Below, piece after piece: positions 28,855 through 38,881 of a stretch of 64,000 nt of DNA. The notes under the pieces were generated by a model, which did no database searches, was not told the DNA's origin, and was given only the letters and a program-made list of their open reading frames with translations. The stretch is from NCBI GenBank assembly GCA_003116975.1, contig BGKB01000020.1, positions 744,001 through 808,000 on the forward strand. Reading direction: 5' to 3'. The position numbers and the translations under genes were made by a program. How positions within the stretch are numbered: position 1 is the stretch's first letter; each line of letters opens with the position of its first letter. Source of the stretch: Aurantiochytrium sp. KH105. Lineage: Eukaryota; Sar; Bigyra; Thraustochytrida; Thraustochytriidae.

Positions 28855-31800
28855 TCAGTCATGACGCTGAAGACGCAGAATCTCTTCAAAGGCACCAATC
28901 CATTCTCCCCGGAGCTCGCCATCATCTGCCTCGAGATCCAAAGTACGGTCCTTTCCATGCAGGGAAAAGCATAGGGAGCGTTTAATCTCTACACCGCTGT
29001 CCGAAGAAACCGATCCCGAACGCCGACGAAGATGCCAAGGGCCCGTATTGGGTTTGAGCAAACGTTGCAGACGGTCTGTTTGCAAGCCATCCGTAACCTG
29101 CGTAATTTCTTGCACTGCGAGCGAACGCGCACGGACACGGGGTCCTGATTTGGACGGTTTGCGGTCCACGGGACACCAATATACCCGCTGGAGGCGTTCG
29201 TCGCACCACACAAAGCGACGGTGTGGGTAGCCCCGCCGACCATGCTTGAGAAATACCCCACCGTGGCAAAGTAACTCATACGTCGGCTGGCTTACACGTC
29301 CCAGGAGATCGACTGAAGCCAGGGTGAGCGAGCCGTCCGCATTGTCACTGAGGTGCGGGATCTGGCTGTTCTGCGCCTCACTCGTTGATATGCCCGATGT
29401 GGGCCCTCCTGCGCTCGATTTGGCCATGCTCCGTTTCGACCGCAACGTTGACGTGTCAGCATCGTCGCTCGAGCTGTCCATCTCTGAGTCGCAGCTGTTG
29501 TCTTTCTCCTCGCTGTCGAGACATCCCGACGGATCGTTCGGTTTTTCGACAGACCCGTCGCGGTCGCCGCCAATGGTTTTGTCTGCGGACAGTTCCGTGG
29601 CGCTCGCGCGCTTCGGGGCGTCGATGGGCTTGAGGCCAAAGTCCCGCGGACTCTGCGTGCTCACGGAGCAGCGCGGAGATGTCTTTCCGTTCGGATCCAC
29701 GTCCGCGGAGCTGTCGCGCGCCAGGAGCCCTTTGGACTCGCCCGCGCGCGCAGGCGAGTGCGCCAGAGAGCCTCCTTGCGCGAGCTTTGTGTTGCCAAGA
29801 GAGCCGTCGTGGCCGAGGGTAAAGGGAGACTGCTGTCCCCGCAGGGGGTCTTGGTCACTTCCGAAGAGTCCCTCGAGACGATGCTCGACGCCCTCGGCAT
29901 CATCCTCGTCGTCGCCGTCGAGGAGCCCAAAGGCAGAGCGAGACCTCTCGCGCATGGCCTGCTGCTGCTGCTGGTCGTGAGTCGGCGAGCGGTCCTGGAG
30001 CCCGAGCAGCGCGGCGACAGCGGGTCCATTCGGGTTTCCTCCAGCCGTGCGTGCCTCTTCGGCGGCGACGAGCTGCTCGAGGACGCGGCGCCCGTCCCCA
30101 AGAAATGACGCGGCGTGGTCGCGGCGATTCGACGCAGAGCCGCCAGACCGTTTTGTCCCTGCGCTGAGGCTGCGTCGCCGGTTTGCAGGCGGCGAGGCCC
30201 AGTCGCTGGCGCGGGAAAGTGCCCCCGGGGTCAGTGGCGCGGACGCGGCGTTGCCCAAAGCCTGGTCAGGATCCGTTACCTGGTACACGGCATTGTTGTC
30301 TTCATCGTCGGAAAGATCTTCGTCGGAAAGATAATCGGGCTGGCCATCGTGTTTCCACATGTCCACGTAGCGCTTGTAGAGCATCTTGGTTCCGGAAAGT
30401 AGCCCATGCGGGTACTTGCTGACGTCTTTACGTTTCTCGACAATGTCCATGACGTATGATTTGCGAAGGCACTTGGAAAAGTGCTGCACAAGAGCCTTGA
30501 CCGCCAGCTCAGGCCGCCGGCCTGTGGCCAGGTCCGGAAACGCGTACCATGCCACGCGAAGAAGCGCGCCGAGAAACTGACCAAAGCGCATGGTTGGACG
30601 TTCCCATATTGGATCGCCCGAGGCGTGCTGCAAGAGGTATCTCTGCTGCGTCATAAGGGGCTGCGACCGCTCGGGCTCATCGGCATCTTCGTAGGCGAAC
30701 CCGAGTTTGGCGCCCTGAGAAGACGACGCGCGACCTTTGAGTGGCAGGGGGATTTGGCTCGCAGCGCAAACGTAAATTTCAGCAAGCCATGGGCGGATGT
30801 TGAGTTCGGCAAACTGAAAATCGAGAGAAAAGGTCGAAAAGGTTGGCCAATAAAAACAGGCATCGGTTTCCATGTCGAGCTTGTTGGAGGGTACTGCAGG
30901 CGCGTAAAAGCCGAAGATCTCGTAAAAGGGCTTGACAAAGGGCTGCAGCGTGGCAAGGACCTCGGGTCGCTCGGCGAGGTCGGCATGCATGTCCCATTTG
31001 CGCAAGTTCCACGTAGCTGCGCGAGGAAGTATCACGTGCGTGAGCAGCTGCACAAAGCTCGCCAGGATAGTATACTCCTCCTGGGCCTTTTCTGCTGCGG
31101 TGAGATGGCGCTGACTCGGAGAAGCTGGAGGTTTACGTGCGGTCTGTTTTTGTCGAATTTTACGCGCAAGCATCATGAGAGCGTCGAGAAAGTCGGCAAA
31201 GCACATGCGGTTGCTGCGCGAACCGCTTTTGCACGTCGCGGTGAAGATGAGGTTGAGTTTGGCAGGAGTAAAGCTGTGATCGTCCACGAGATTACAGTCC
31301 TGCAAAAAACCATAGAAACCTCGCCGGTCCATGCTGAAAGGCCTGTTCGAGTCAATCTGGGCGCAGTAATACGTAAAGGCGCGCCACAGATCCGCATAAC
31401 GTTCCATCACCACATTGGCAGCGGTAGTGCCACCCGCGTGTGGCGTGGAAGGTCCGTGGGCCCCTGGCGAGAGTAGAGACTCGCTACGCTCCTCGCAAGA
31501 AAGGCCATCGCGGATCGTATCCTCTGCGTGTTCCTCGCCGGTGCCACCTTCAGGTCCGTCCCCGCCATCGCCCAGAGTTTCTCTTTCGTCAAAAGCTGCG
31601 ACTTGTATCTCGGTATACACGTCCTCTTCGTCATCTGTGTGGCTATTCTTGCTATTGAGACCGCCCGAGGCACCATTTTGCCCGTCGACACGCCCTGGAA
31701 CGGCCTCGGTGTCACTCTCGCTGGGTTGAGAGAGCACTTCGATGACCTCTGTATCGCCGCGCAGAGGATATTGCCGTGTCTGTTGATGGTGGCGCGAAAG

Positions 31801-32766
31801 GGTCGACACTTCGCGTCGCTCAGGATCCGTACTCAATGGCGCTGAAAACGCTCCCGCGCGCGGAGAAATGGAGGTGTCGAGAGAGAGCGCGGCCCCAGCT
31901 GCATGATGTGGAGAGCGAGGCCCGCTGCGAGATGTTCGAATGCCAGGTCCGGCTCGTGGGCTGTCCGAGTGCCGCAAGGTCTTGCGAAATTCAGGCCGCA
32001 CAAGTGAGCCTTCATGATCGAGCATGGTTCCTGGCTTGCGCACGAGCAAGATCTCGCGACGATCAAGCATTCCTGTTGCCAGAACAGCGCTGATAATCGC
32101 TGAGTCTGGCCACGCGCAGCCATCCTCGTCCATGAGCACAACTTGGTCCGAGGGAAAGCTCCAATACCGCGCGGCTTCTCGCCGGAGCTGGGCAAACGTG
32201 TATCCAGTGGTGACCCAAAGGTGATAGGGCTCGCCAAGAAAGCTGACTGTGACCTTGCTGCTTACATAGCTTCCACTTTGGGCATGCTGATGAAGCGGAC
32301 GATGAAATGGCGCTGTCAGGGTTGACTGCCGAATCGGATCCTGCATGCTTGAGGGGCCACCTGCACCTGCACCTGTGCCTGTGCTTGTGCCTGCACCAGT
32401 GCCTGTGCCTGCGCCCGAACCTGCGCTTGCACTGGCGCCAGTAGGGGTCCGAGAACCTTGTCGGTGGTGCGCAGACTCCCGAGTGCGCAAATGAATTACC
32501 GGAAGGAACTCGCGTGCAAGGATGCAAGCCTCTTGCTTGCGCGAGATGGGGACTCCGTCGGGTAGCTGGAACTGAAAGGTGTTTGTGTCCGAGAGACCAT
32601 CAACTTCGGCCACAATCTTTTGGCGAGCATCCGCCAAGTTACTCGAGGACCCGACCTCGACAAAACCGATGATGCCTTTGCCTTCTACGCTGATGCGGAG
32701 CACGTCGGTGCTTGACCAAGCGGACGGCCCTGTCGGCGCCGCGCCGACGAGAGGCGCCATCGTCAA
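28855..32766 (-). CDS. Ubl-like / p25-alpha-like / PH-domain multidomain protein
   Basis: A 1303-residue single-frame protein. Two ubiquitin-like beta-grasp segments seem present near the N-terminus (about residues 22-94 and 170-245), separated by a Gly-Thr repeat tract. Residues about 455-540 (YADLWRAFTYYCAQ, FYGFLQDCNLVDDHSFT, MCFADFLDALMMLARKI) match the p25-alpha/TPPP pattern, an EF-hand-like fold that binds tubulin. A second half with similar spacing may follow (about 575-760). The C-terminal ~110 residues (GGVFLKHGRRGYPHRRFVW ... GEWIGAFEEILRLQ) read as a PH domain. The long middle is acidic, Ser/Pro-rich and disordered. Together this suggests a membrane/cytoskeleton scaffold. The Ubl calls are the weakest; p25-alpha and PH are moderately firm. 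Confidence 0.7.
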   Translation of the reverse strand: MTMAPLVGAAPTGPSAWSSTDVLRISVEGKGIIGFVEVGSSSNLADARQKIVAEVDGLSDTNTFQFQLPDGVPISRKQEACILAREFLPVIHLRTRESAHHRQGSRTPTGASASAGSGAGTGTGAGTSTGTGAGAGGPSSMQDPIRQSTLTAPFHRPLHQHAQSGSYVSSKVTVSFLGEPYHLWVTTGYTFAQLRREAARYWSFPSDQVVLMDEDGCAWPDSAIISAVLATGMLDRREILLVRKPGTMLDHEGSLVRPEFRKTLRHSDSPRAGPGIRTSRSGPRSPHHAAGAALSLDTSISPRAGAFSAPLSTDPERREVSTLSRHHQQTRQYPLRGDTEVIEVLSQPSESDTEAVPGRVDGQNGASGGLNSKNSHTDDEEDVYTEIQVAAFDERETLGDGGDGPEGGTGEEHAEDTIRDGLSCEERSESLLSPGAHGPSTPHAGGTTAANVVMERYADLWRAFTYYCAQIDSNRPFSMDRRGFYGFLQDCNLVDDHSFTPAKLNLIFTATCKSGSRSNRMCFADFLDALMMLARKIRQKQTARKPPASPSQRHLTAAEKAQEEYTILASFVQLLTHVILPRAATWNLRKWDMHADLAERPEVLATLQPFVKPFYEIFGFYAPAVPSNKLDMETDACFYWPTFSTFSLDFQFAELNIRPWLAEIYVCAASQIPLPLKGRASSSQGAKLGFAYEDADEPERSQPLMTQQRYLLQHASGDPIWERPTMRFGQFLGALLRVAWYAFPDLATGRRPELAVKALVQHFSKCLRKSYVMDIVEKRKDVSKYPHGLLSGTKMLYKRYVDMWKHDGQPDYLSDEDLSDDEDNNAVYQVTDPDQALGNAASAPLTPGALSRASDWASPPANRRRSLSAGTKRSGGSASNRRDHAASFLGDGRRVLEQLVAAEEARTAGGNPNGPAVAALLGLQDRSPTHDQQQQQAMRERSRSAFGLLDGDDEDDAEGVEHRLEGLFGSDQDPLRGQQSPFTLGHDGSLGNTKLAQGGSLAHSPARAGESKGLLARDSSADVDPNGKTSPRCSVSTQSPRDFGLKPIDAPKRASATELSADKTIGGDRDGSVEKPNDPSGCLDSEEKDNSCDSEMDSSSDDADTSTLRSKRSMAKSSAGGPTSGISTSEAQNSQIPHLSDNADGSLTLASVDLLGRVSQPTYELLCHGGVFLKHGRRGYPHRRFVWCDERLQRVYWCPVDRKPSKSGPRVRARSLAVQEITQVTDGLQTDRLQRLLKPNTGPWHLRRRSGSVSSDSGVEIKRSLCFSLHGKDRTLDLEADDGELRGEWIGAFEEILRLQRHD

Positions 32767-33894
32767 TGGCTTGCTGCCTCAGGTCTCGATACCAAATAGG
32801 CTTTCCTTTTTATTTGCTTGTTTACTCTGTCTTGCGACAGCTGCACGTCGTAGGTTTCGTTGTCCGCCACGATTGCGTGTGAGCGGAGCGTGCGTGCAGA
32901 GGTAGGTGGTGGCTACTCGTGCCGATGCAAAGCGTGACGCGTCCGTACGCGTCCGTCGAAGGTGTTTGTGCCCAAGCGCCCAAAGCGCCTTCTCGCGCGC
33001 ACGGCACCTCGAGGTATTCGTGCTCGAGGCCTTCGCGCCCCGGCCGCGAAACAGGTGTGCACGCTGCTTCTGGCGAACGAACGTTGCAAGGGAGCGACGG
33101 TACTCTTGGTAGACAATCAATCACAAATAAGGTATAAGGTAAACAACCCGTTGGCTTGTACGAGTCCTGCAGTGGATTCGTGCTGCTCCCACTACTGTCT
33201 TGGCTGACTGCGAATGGACCAAAGCCTGCTCCAGCAAAAAGCACAGCACAGCACAGCACAGCACAGCACAGCACAAGCCTGGTATATGGTGGGTATAAAC
33301 TATGGCATCAAAGCCGTTCAACGGATAGCCGGGTTGCGCAGTCTCGATGAATCCGGCGAAGAAAACGGGGACACGGACTCCCCCCTTCGACTGGTTCAAG
33401 GCTTGCTGGGTGGTTGATTGGCCGATTGACTGGAGAGCGGGATAATGTAGCGGGCGCGCACAGGGGGAGAGTGCGCTACGTTTGTTTGGAAAGATCTCTG
33501 GTGCGTCTCTAGCTGGCTGCACGTGCCGCGAAGAGCTGTTGCAAAAAAAATGGGGGAAAAAATGGATGCTCTGGTCGGATGTGCTAGTGAGATGAGATCA
33601 GAAGCAGCGGGATGTCGCACTGCGAAGACATCATGAGGATTTGCTTTGCGACGCAAGCAATGGAAGGCAGTCGAAACACAATTAAAAACGAAAGAGGCGA
33701 AGAGGATATTGATGGCCGAATATCGGAAGGCATCGCTGTCTTGCGAGCAGAGCAAGTAGGCCAAGAGTCAAGCAAACAAATAGATAGAGAGACTCATCTT
33801 GTGCTCGGACGGCCTACGTCTACGAACAGACCAGAGATCCGCACCTCGCACGCAAGACGAGGTTCCTTCATCCATTTGCATCCGGGTCTGAGCG
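32767..33894. other. 1.1 kb divergent spacer
   Basis: It lies between the p25/PH gene and the TTLL gene and presumably holds both promoters. It contains a GCACA/AGCAC pentanucleotide run (33240-33272) and an A-tract (33542-33562). No gene is seen. Confidence 0.6.
33240..33272. repeat. (GCACA)n pentanucleotide repeat
   Basis: About six GCACA units in the spacer upstream of the TTLL gene. Non-coding. Confidence 0.9.
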
Positions 33895-35421
33895 ATGCCG
33901 CCCTACGAAAAGATGGCGTCGAGGGCAATGGAGAAGCGGCATACGAAGATGGCCATTGAAGATAAAGATCGTAGCAGCGGACTCTGCGTGTGCGTGTTTG
34001 CAGGAAACTCCGCGGTGATGCGTGATGCATTTGACGGTCTGGTGGAGTGCGAGAATGGTGGCGAGGTACTCGCGCCGAGTGCGCGTCAGGGCGATGAGGA
34101 TGAAGCCCTCCGGAAACGCATCGAGCGCGGCATGGTTGACCTCATCTGGAAACCGACCCTAGCCTATCGGAGTGAAGCTCGACCGCACGCACGCACGATC
34201 TTTGACGCTGTCGTTCCAAACTACGCGCGCATGCCGGTAATCAATCATTTCCCGCGCAACTCGAGCTTATGCACCAAGGTTGGTTTGTTCCGGAGCTTGT
34301 CGCGCTTCTACACGCAACGGCGCATTGAGACCGACGAAGTTCTACCAGGGACATGGGTGATATCTTCCTATGCATGTGCGGCTTGGCCAGCACTGAAACG
34401 GGCCGTTACGAGTGCAGAAAAGGGCGCAGCGTGGATCTGCAAGCCTTCTGCGCTCAATTGTGGGCGAGGAATCGAGGTCTATCGTTCACTTGACGACATC
34501 AAGGCCTACGTGGAGAAGAGCGACGGGAAGCATGTTGTAGTCCAACGATACATTTCCAATCCTTTGCTCTGGCCGCATGGTAATCGCAAATTTGACATTC
34601 GAATCTGGGCATTGGTGCTGGACACGGGTAAGATCTTCGTGGCCAAGGAAGGCTATCTGCGCACGTGCTCTGAGCCATTTTCGATGGACACGATTCACGA
34701 TGCAAGTGCTCATCTGAGTAACTACTGCCTGCAACGTAAAAGTCCCAAATTAGGCCAGTACGAAGCGGGCAACACGCTCTCCTTTGCAGATTTGCAGACC
34801 ATGTTTGACGAGAACCAAGACTTGCAGGACACGGATGTATGTCGCGATCTCGTGCCTCGTTTTCAGACGCTGATTTTGGACGCAGTACGTGCTAGTTTGA
34901 AGGACATGAATCTCCCGACCCCAGGTGTACGTAAGTTTGAGTTGTTTGGATTTGATCTCATGCTCGATCAAGATCTCAAGCCGTGGCTCATCGAAGCCAA
35001 CACGAACCCCTTTCTCGGGGTGCAGAACGAGTGGCACGCCACGTTGTTGCGTCGCCTTGGTGAGGATGTTACCGCCGTGATTAGGCGCGAATACTACGGA
35101 CATGCAGCGCCGGACCTCACACTCTTGGAGAGGATTGACCAGCGACCGCTGCACGCACCTCGGGGCCGAGGTCGCGTCTTTGAAAAATGGCTTCGCCTCG
35201 GAACTCATTGTCGTCCCGGGACGGGTGTCTCCGAGGAAACGCGAGGCGGGGCTGCAAGAGTAGGTCTCAAGATTCGTCCTCGTCGCGCGTCTTCCTCCTC
35301 GTCAACTTCGTCGACAAGGTCGTCGGTCTCTGTCACGTCGGCGCCTCGGCGTCGCGAATCTTTCGAGGAGAAGAGCATGGAGGAAAAGGATGAGGGGATG
35401 TCCACGAGTTCTTCGTTCTGA
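33895..35421 (+). CDS. tubulin-tyrosine-ligase-like protein (TTLL family)
   Basis: An ATP-grasp amino-acid ligase that would add tyrosine, glutamate or glycine to tubulin or related proteins. Family motifs in order: the N-terminal segment PVINHFPRNSSLCTKVGLF; WICKPSALNCGRGIEV (ATP-binding loop); VVVQRYISNPLLWPHGNRKF then DIRIWALV; and FELFGFDLMLD ... PWLIEANTNPFLG with the metal-binding Glu/Asn pair. It has 508 residues; the last ~80 are Ser/Arg/Glu-rich and disordered. The ATG at 33895 is used, with another at 33913. The family usually acts at cilia or cytoplasmic microtubules. Which amino acid is added cannot be told from sequence. Confidence 0.9.
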   Translation: MPPYEKMASRAMEKRHTKMAIEDKDRSSGLCVCVFAGNSAVMRDAFDGLVECENGGEVLAPSARQGDEDEALRKRIERGMVDLIWKPTLAYRSEARPHARTIFDAVVPNYARMPVINHFPRNSSLCTKVGLFRSLSRFYTQRRIETDEVLPGTWVISSYACAAWPALKRAVTSAEKGAAWICKPSALNCGRGIEVYRSLDDIKAYVEKSDGKHVVVQRYISNPLLWPHGNRKFDIRIWALVLDTGKIFVAKEGYLRTCSEPFSMDTIHDASAHLSNYCLQRKSPKLGQYEAGNTLSFADLQTMFDENQDLQDTDVCRDLVPRFQTLILDAVRASLKDMNLPTPGVRKFELFGFDLMLDQDLKPWLIEANTNPFLGVQNEWHATLLRRLGEDVTAVIRREYYGHAAPDLTLLERIDQRPLHAPRGRGRVFEKWLRLGTHCRPGTGVSEETRGGAARVGLKIRPRRASSSSSTSSTRSSVSVTSAPRRRESFEEKSMEEKDEGMSTSSSF

Positions 35422-35620
35422 TGCTGATGAAGAGAGAAAAAAGGGAAGGGAGAAAGGGAGGGAGGGAGGGAGGAATGGGTGTTAGGCCAATTCTGATTTA
35501 GATTTGTTAGATTGTAAAGATTGATGCATTTGTTGAGAGAACGAGACATAGTCGAGCAAATCTAAAAGGGAAAATGCGCAGGCGCAAGAAAATTCATGTA
35601 CAAGGAGCATCGCTAGCTAG

Positions 35621-36590
35621 CTAGTCGTCAAGGACAATAGGGTCCTGAGGAGTGCCAGAACCAGACATACGCACACGAGGGGCAGATTGTCCCCATAGAC
35701 TTTGGGGGTCGAAATGCTCCGTGAGGCTTTGGAAAATGCGCGCGAACATGATGCGTTCTTCTCTTGCAATTGCGGAAGCCTCGGGGAAAAAAAGTTCCTC
35801 GAGAGCCTGCTGGGAGGCCATGCTGGCGTCTTGCTGTACTGCTCCATGGCGCAGTGTGGAGGGTTCCTCATATGGCGAGGCTGCAGCCTCGCTTCGTGGA
35901 CGGCGACGACGCGGCCTCGAAGCGGAGTCAGCGGTCTGCGCGGAAGCCGTGCGGCGAGAAGGCAGGGACCCGTCATTGGCAAGCGCCGCTTGGTAAGGAG
36001 CCCGATCCGGATTAGGCGTGGCATCTGGAACCAGAATTGGGTCCTCGAAAGCGTCGCCGCTTGGCACGTGGAATAAGGGATGCAAACCTTCATGAACATG
36101 ATCCGGGTACAAGGTGTCAAGTTCGGTGCGGTGGACATAGTTGAGACGAAGCCCCAGTGAACGGGCCACGAGTGCGATGTTGTCCATGAAGTCGTGAATG
36201 TCATCGTCGGACTCTTCGTCCTCGCGCTCGAGCGTGTCGCGGAGCTCGCGACGAGCCACGCTCTTGGTAACGCCAGTTTTGCTCGAGGTGAGACTCTTGA
36301 CCACGCGTTTGCAGTGTGGGCATCTGCAACTACGCTGGAGCCATGTGTCGATGCAACCAAAGCAGAATTTGTGCTCGCACGAGCTCAGAACTCCACGCTC
36401 CTCGATGTTATCGAAACAAATGCCGCAGGCTTCAGCCTCAGCGTCGCCAGAGGCCCCTGTGGACTTGCTGGTCGAGGCTACAGGAGCAGGTTTGCTCGTG
36501 ACGATAGTGTCGTTGTCAATCTTTCTCGACTGTGCGAGACGGGGCTGTTTCAGGACCCTTGCATCGGAGATATCGCATACGTAACTGCTA

Positions 36591-36637
<47 letters not shown>

Positions 36638-36641
36638 GCTG

Positions 36642-36685
<44 letters not shown>

Positions 36686-37372
36686 AGCGGTGGCAGAGGT
36701 ACTGTTCCACGCGCGCTTGGCCAGTCGTGGCGCGCCAAAAGCGGTCGCACCTGACGCGCACGCGCTAGCGCAAGGCCCCGCGGCGGCCTCGGCGGCCTCG
36801 GTGGCCTCACGCAAACGCCGAGTATCCGCGGCAGCAGTGGCCGAGGCGACTGCAGGCCGAAGTGGATGCGAGGGGGGCGACTCGCGGGCCAAGGTAGCGA
36901 ATCCCTGCGCCGAGGAAGATGGGGTCTTGGAGAGCTTGCGCTTTTTATTCGCAAAACGCATCTGCGAGGCGCGCAGCTTGTCTTCGCCGGGCGCAGCCGC
37001 GCAGTATGATCTCGCGAGGTCCATGCCCATCTGATGCTGGGAATGCAGATGCTGGCGCGCGAGGCTCCGCGCCGGTGTCGACGACGCGATGCAGGAGCTC
37101 TCGCGGCTCAGGTCGTACTCGCGGACCAAGACGGGGTCCTTGGTCTCGTTTGCGGCTGCGTTACGCTCTTCGGCGGCGCGCCTGCGTTTCCGGCGCCGCA
37201 GGCCCGCGCCGGCGCCCGGGCCGACACCGGCGCCGTCGTTGCCGGCGTGCGCGCGCGCAGACATGTCTTGCGCGAGGGCGAGAGCGCAGCGGTCTTGGCC
37301 GCCAAGGTGCTGGCGGCGCGAGTTCGATTGTTCCGCCAGCTGTTGCTCTTGCCGCTGCTGCTCTTGTTGTCC

Positions 37373-37418
<46 letters not shown>

Positions 37419-37570
37419 AGGCGCGGCTCGCGGCGCTTGCCCTCGCTGGCGGCGCGCACCAGCCTGCGGACGCCCCGCGCCTGCTCGCCCAGCGCGCTGT
37501 GCCGCTGCCGCTGCGCCTGCGCGCCGGCGCCCGGGGTGGGCGAGTCTTGCTGCCGTCGCGCCTGCTTCAT
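35621..37570 (-). CDS. RING-finger (C3HC4) E3 ligase-like protein with homopolymer tracts
   Basis: A RING motif is encoded at about nt 36305-36432 (ACGICFDNIEERGVLSS, CEHKFCFGCIDTWLQ, CRCPHCKRVV), matching C3HC4 zinc ligands. After it comes a basic, then acidic, helical region and a Ser/Pro-rich tail ending in PQDPIVLDD. Ahead of it are a long poly-Ser tract, an Ala-rich block and a poly-Gln tract. The frame is open to an ATG at 38083, but the first ~170 residues of that form include Cys-Leu dipeptides from a TGTCTG-type repeat, so I prefer the ATG at 37570 (MKQARRQQD). The start is uncertain; 37033 (MGMDLARSY, codon near residue 352 of the longest form) is another option. It probably transfers ubiquitin from an E2; targets are unknown. 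Confidence 0.75.
36584..36686 (-). repeat. (CTG)n tract encoding poly-Ser
   Basis: An interrupted GCT/ACT triplet run on the + strand encodes about 31 Ser codons (AGC/AGT) on the - strand, within the RING protein. Confidence 0.9.
37375..37420 (-). repeat. (CTG)n tract encoding poly-Gln
   Basis: About 15 pure CTG units on the + strand read as CAG (Gln) on the - strand near the N-terminus of the RING protein. Confidence 0.95.
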
Positions 37571-38083
37571 CCTCCGCCGCCCGCCTGCCGCGCGCCCGCC
37601 CGCCGCAGGCCGCCGCGCCGCCTCGCCGCCTCGCCTCGCGCCGCGCCGCGCCCGCCGCCCGCAGAGCGCGCTCGCCCGCTCCTTCGCGCTCTGCCGCCCC
37701 GAGTCTGCCTCGCCGAGCTCGCTCGCAAGGTCGCAGACAGAGGGAGACAGACGCAGACACAGACACAGACACAGACATAGTGCACTTGAACAAATGGAGA
37801 ACAAACAACAGACAGACAAACAAACGTACGGTCGAAGGAGGAGCGTGTGGGAGCTTGCGTTGCGCGCGAGCAGCCGGCTCGAAGAGCTGCGTGGCGGCGA
37901 CAGGGGAGCAAGAGCTCCTCGCCGTGGAGAAGATGTTGCCGTGGAGCAAGACGTTGACGGGCCGACTTGGGTATGCACATCGTGATGATTGGTACACATG
38001 ATCGTCAGCGGCGGGAAGTTCATGCCTAGACCTAGACTTGGTGGCTTGCTCGTTGCATCTTCAAGTTCTTGCACGTCGCACAA

Positions 38084-38881
38084 GCTAGCGCTGACAGCTC
38101 GCGGTCTCAGTGCGCAGAACGTACGGGGACGCCAGGGTCAACATCATCATCATTGTGTGAGAGAGAGAGAGAGAGAGAGAGCGTGGTAGGATGCGAAAAG
38201 TAACTTGTGAGGAAGTACCTATGGGGAGGGCTTATGATGAAGATGATAAAAACGTTTCGCAGAGAGCGCGTTTGAGGCTGACAGTGAGTGGCACCCGAGC
38301 GGAAGAATGTGCAACCAGCTAGCTGGCTGCTTGTCTACATCGTGCACTCTGTCTGGATCAAGGACGTACCGTTGCGAGCTTGCTGTAGATCATGTCACGC
38401 CAGACGTTGCCCGATGACTTGAAACATTCACAAAGGAGGAAAAGAAAGGAGAAGAAGGCGGCGAGTAATAAAAAAAAAAGGTAGAAAAATGGCAGGTTAA
38501 GCAACTTATGATGTGCTGAGGGCGGAGCGAGCCCTTGCGTGCATTCAAGGCACGAAGGGACGCAAAGGCTGACCAGATTCAGCAAGAGTTTTCAATAAAC
38601 CAAAAAAAGCCTGCAGGAACAAGAAAGCAAGCTTTGCGGAGTCTGGTGTCGCCGATCAGAGCGTCATCCGCCCGTCCGCCCATCCATCCATCCGTACGAA
38701 CGTACGAACATACATAGATGCATGCATGCGGATATACATACGTATGCGTGCGTCCGCTTTGTCAGTCAGTCAATCAAACAGTAAATCAATGTCGGTATGA
38801 TCATCGCAGAGCGCGAGGCGACCGTTTCCCCCGATCGCACAAAGCGCCCCGCAGGTGTGTATATTGTGTGACAGTGATCAC
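38084..38881. other. spacer between the RING gene and the UTX-like gene
   Basis: About 800 bp. It contains a pure GA run (38158-38182), an A-tract (38470-38480) and short tetranucleotide runs of the CATA/CATC type near 38680-38750. No gene is seen. Confidence 0.6.
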
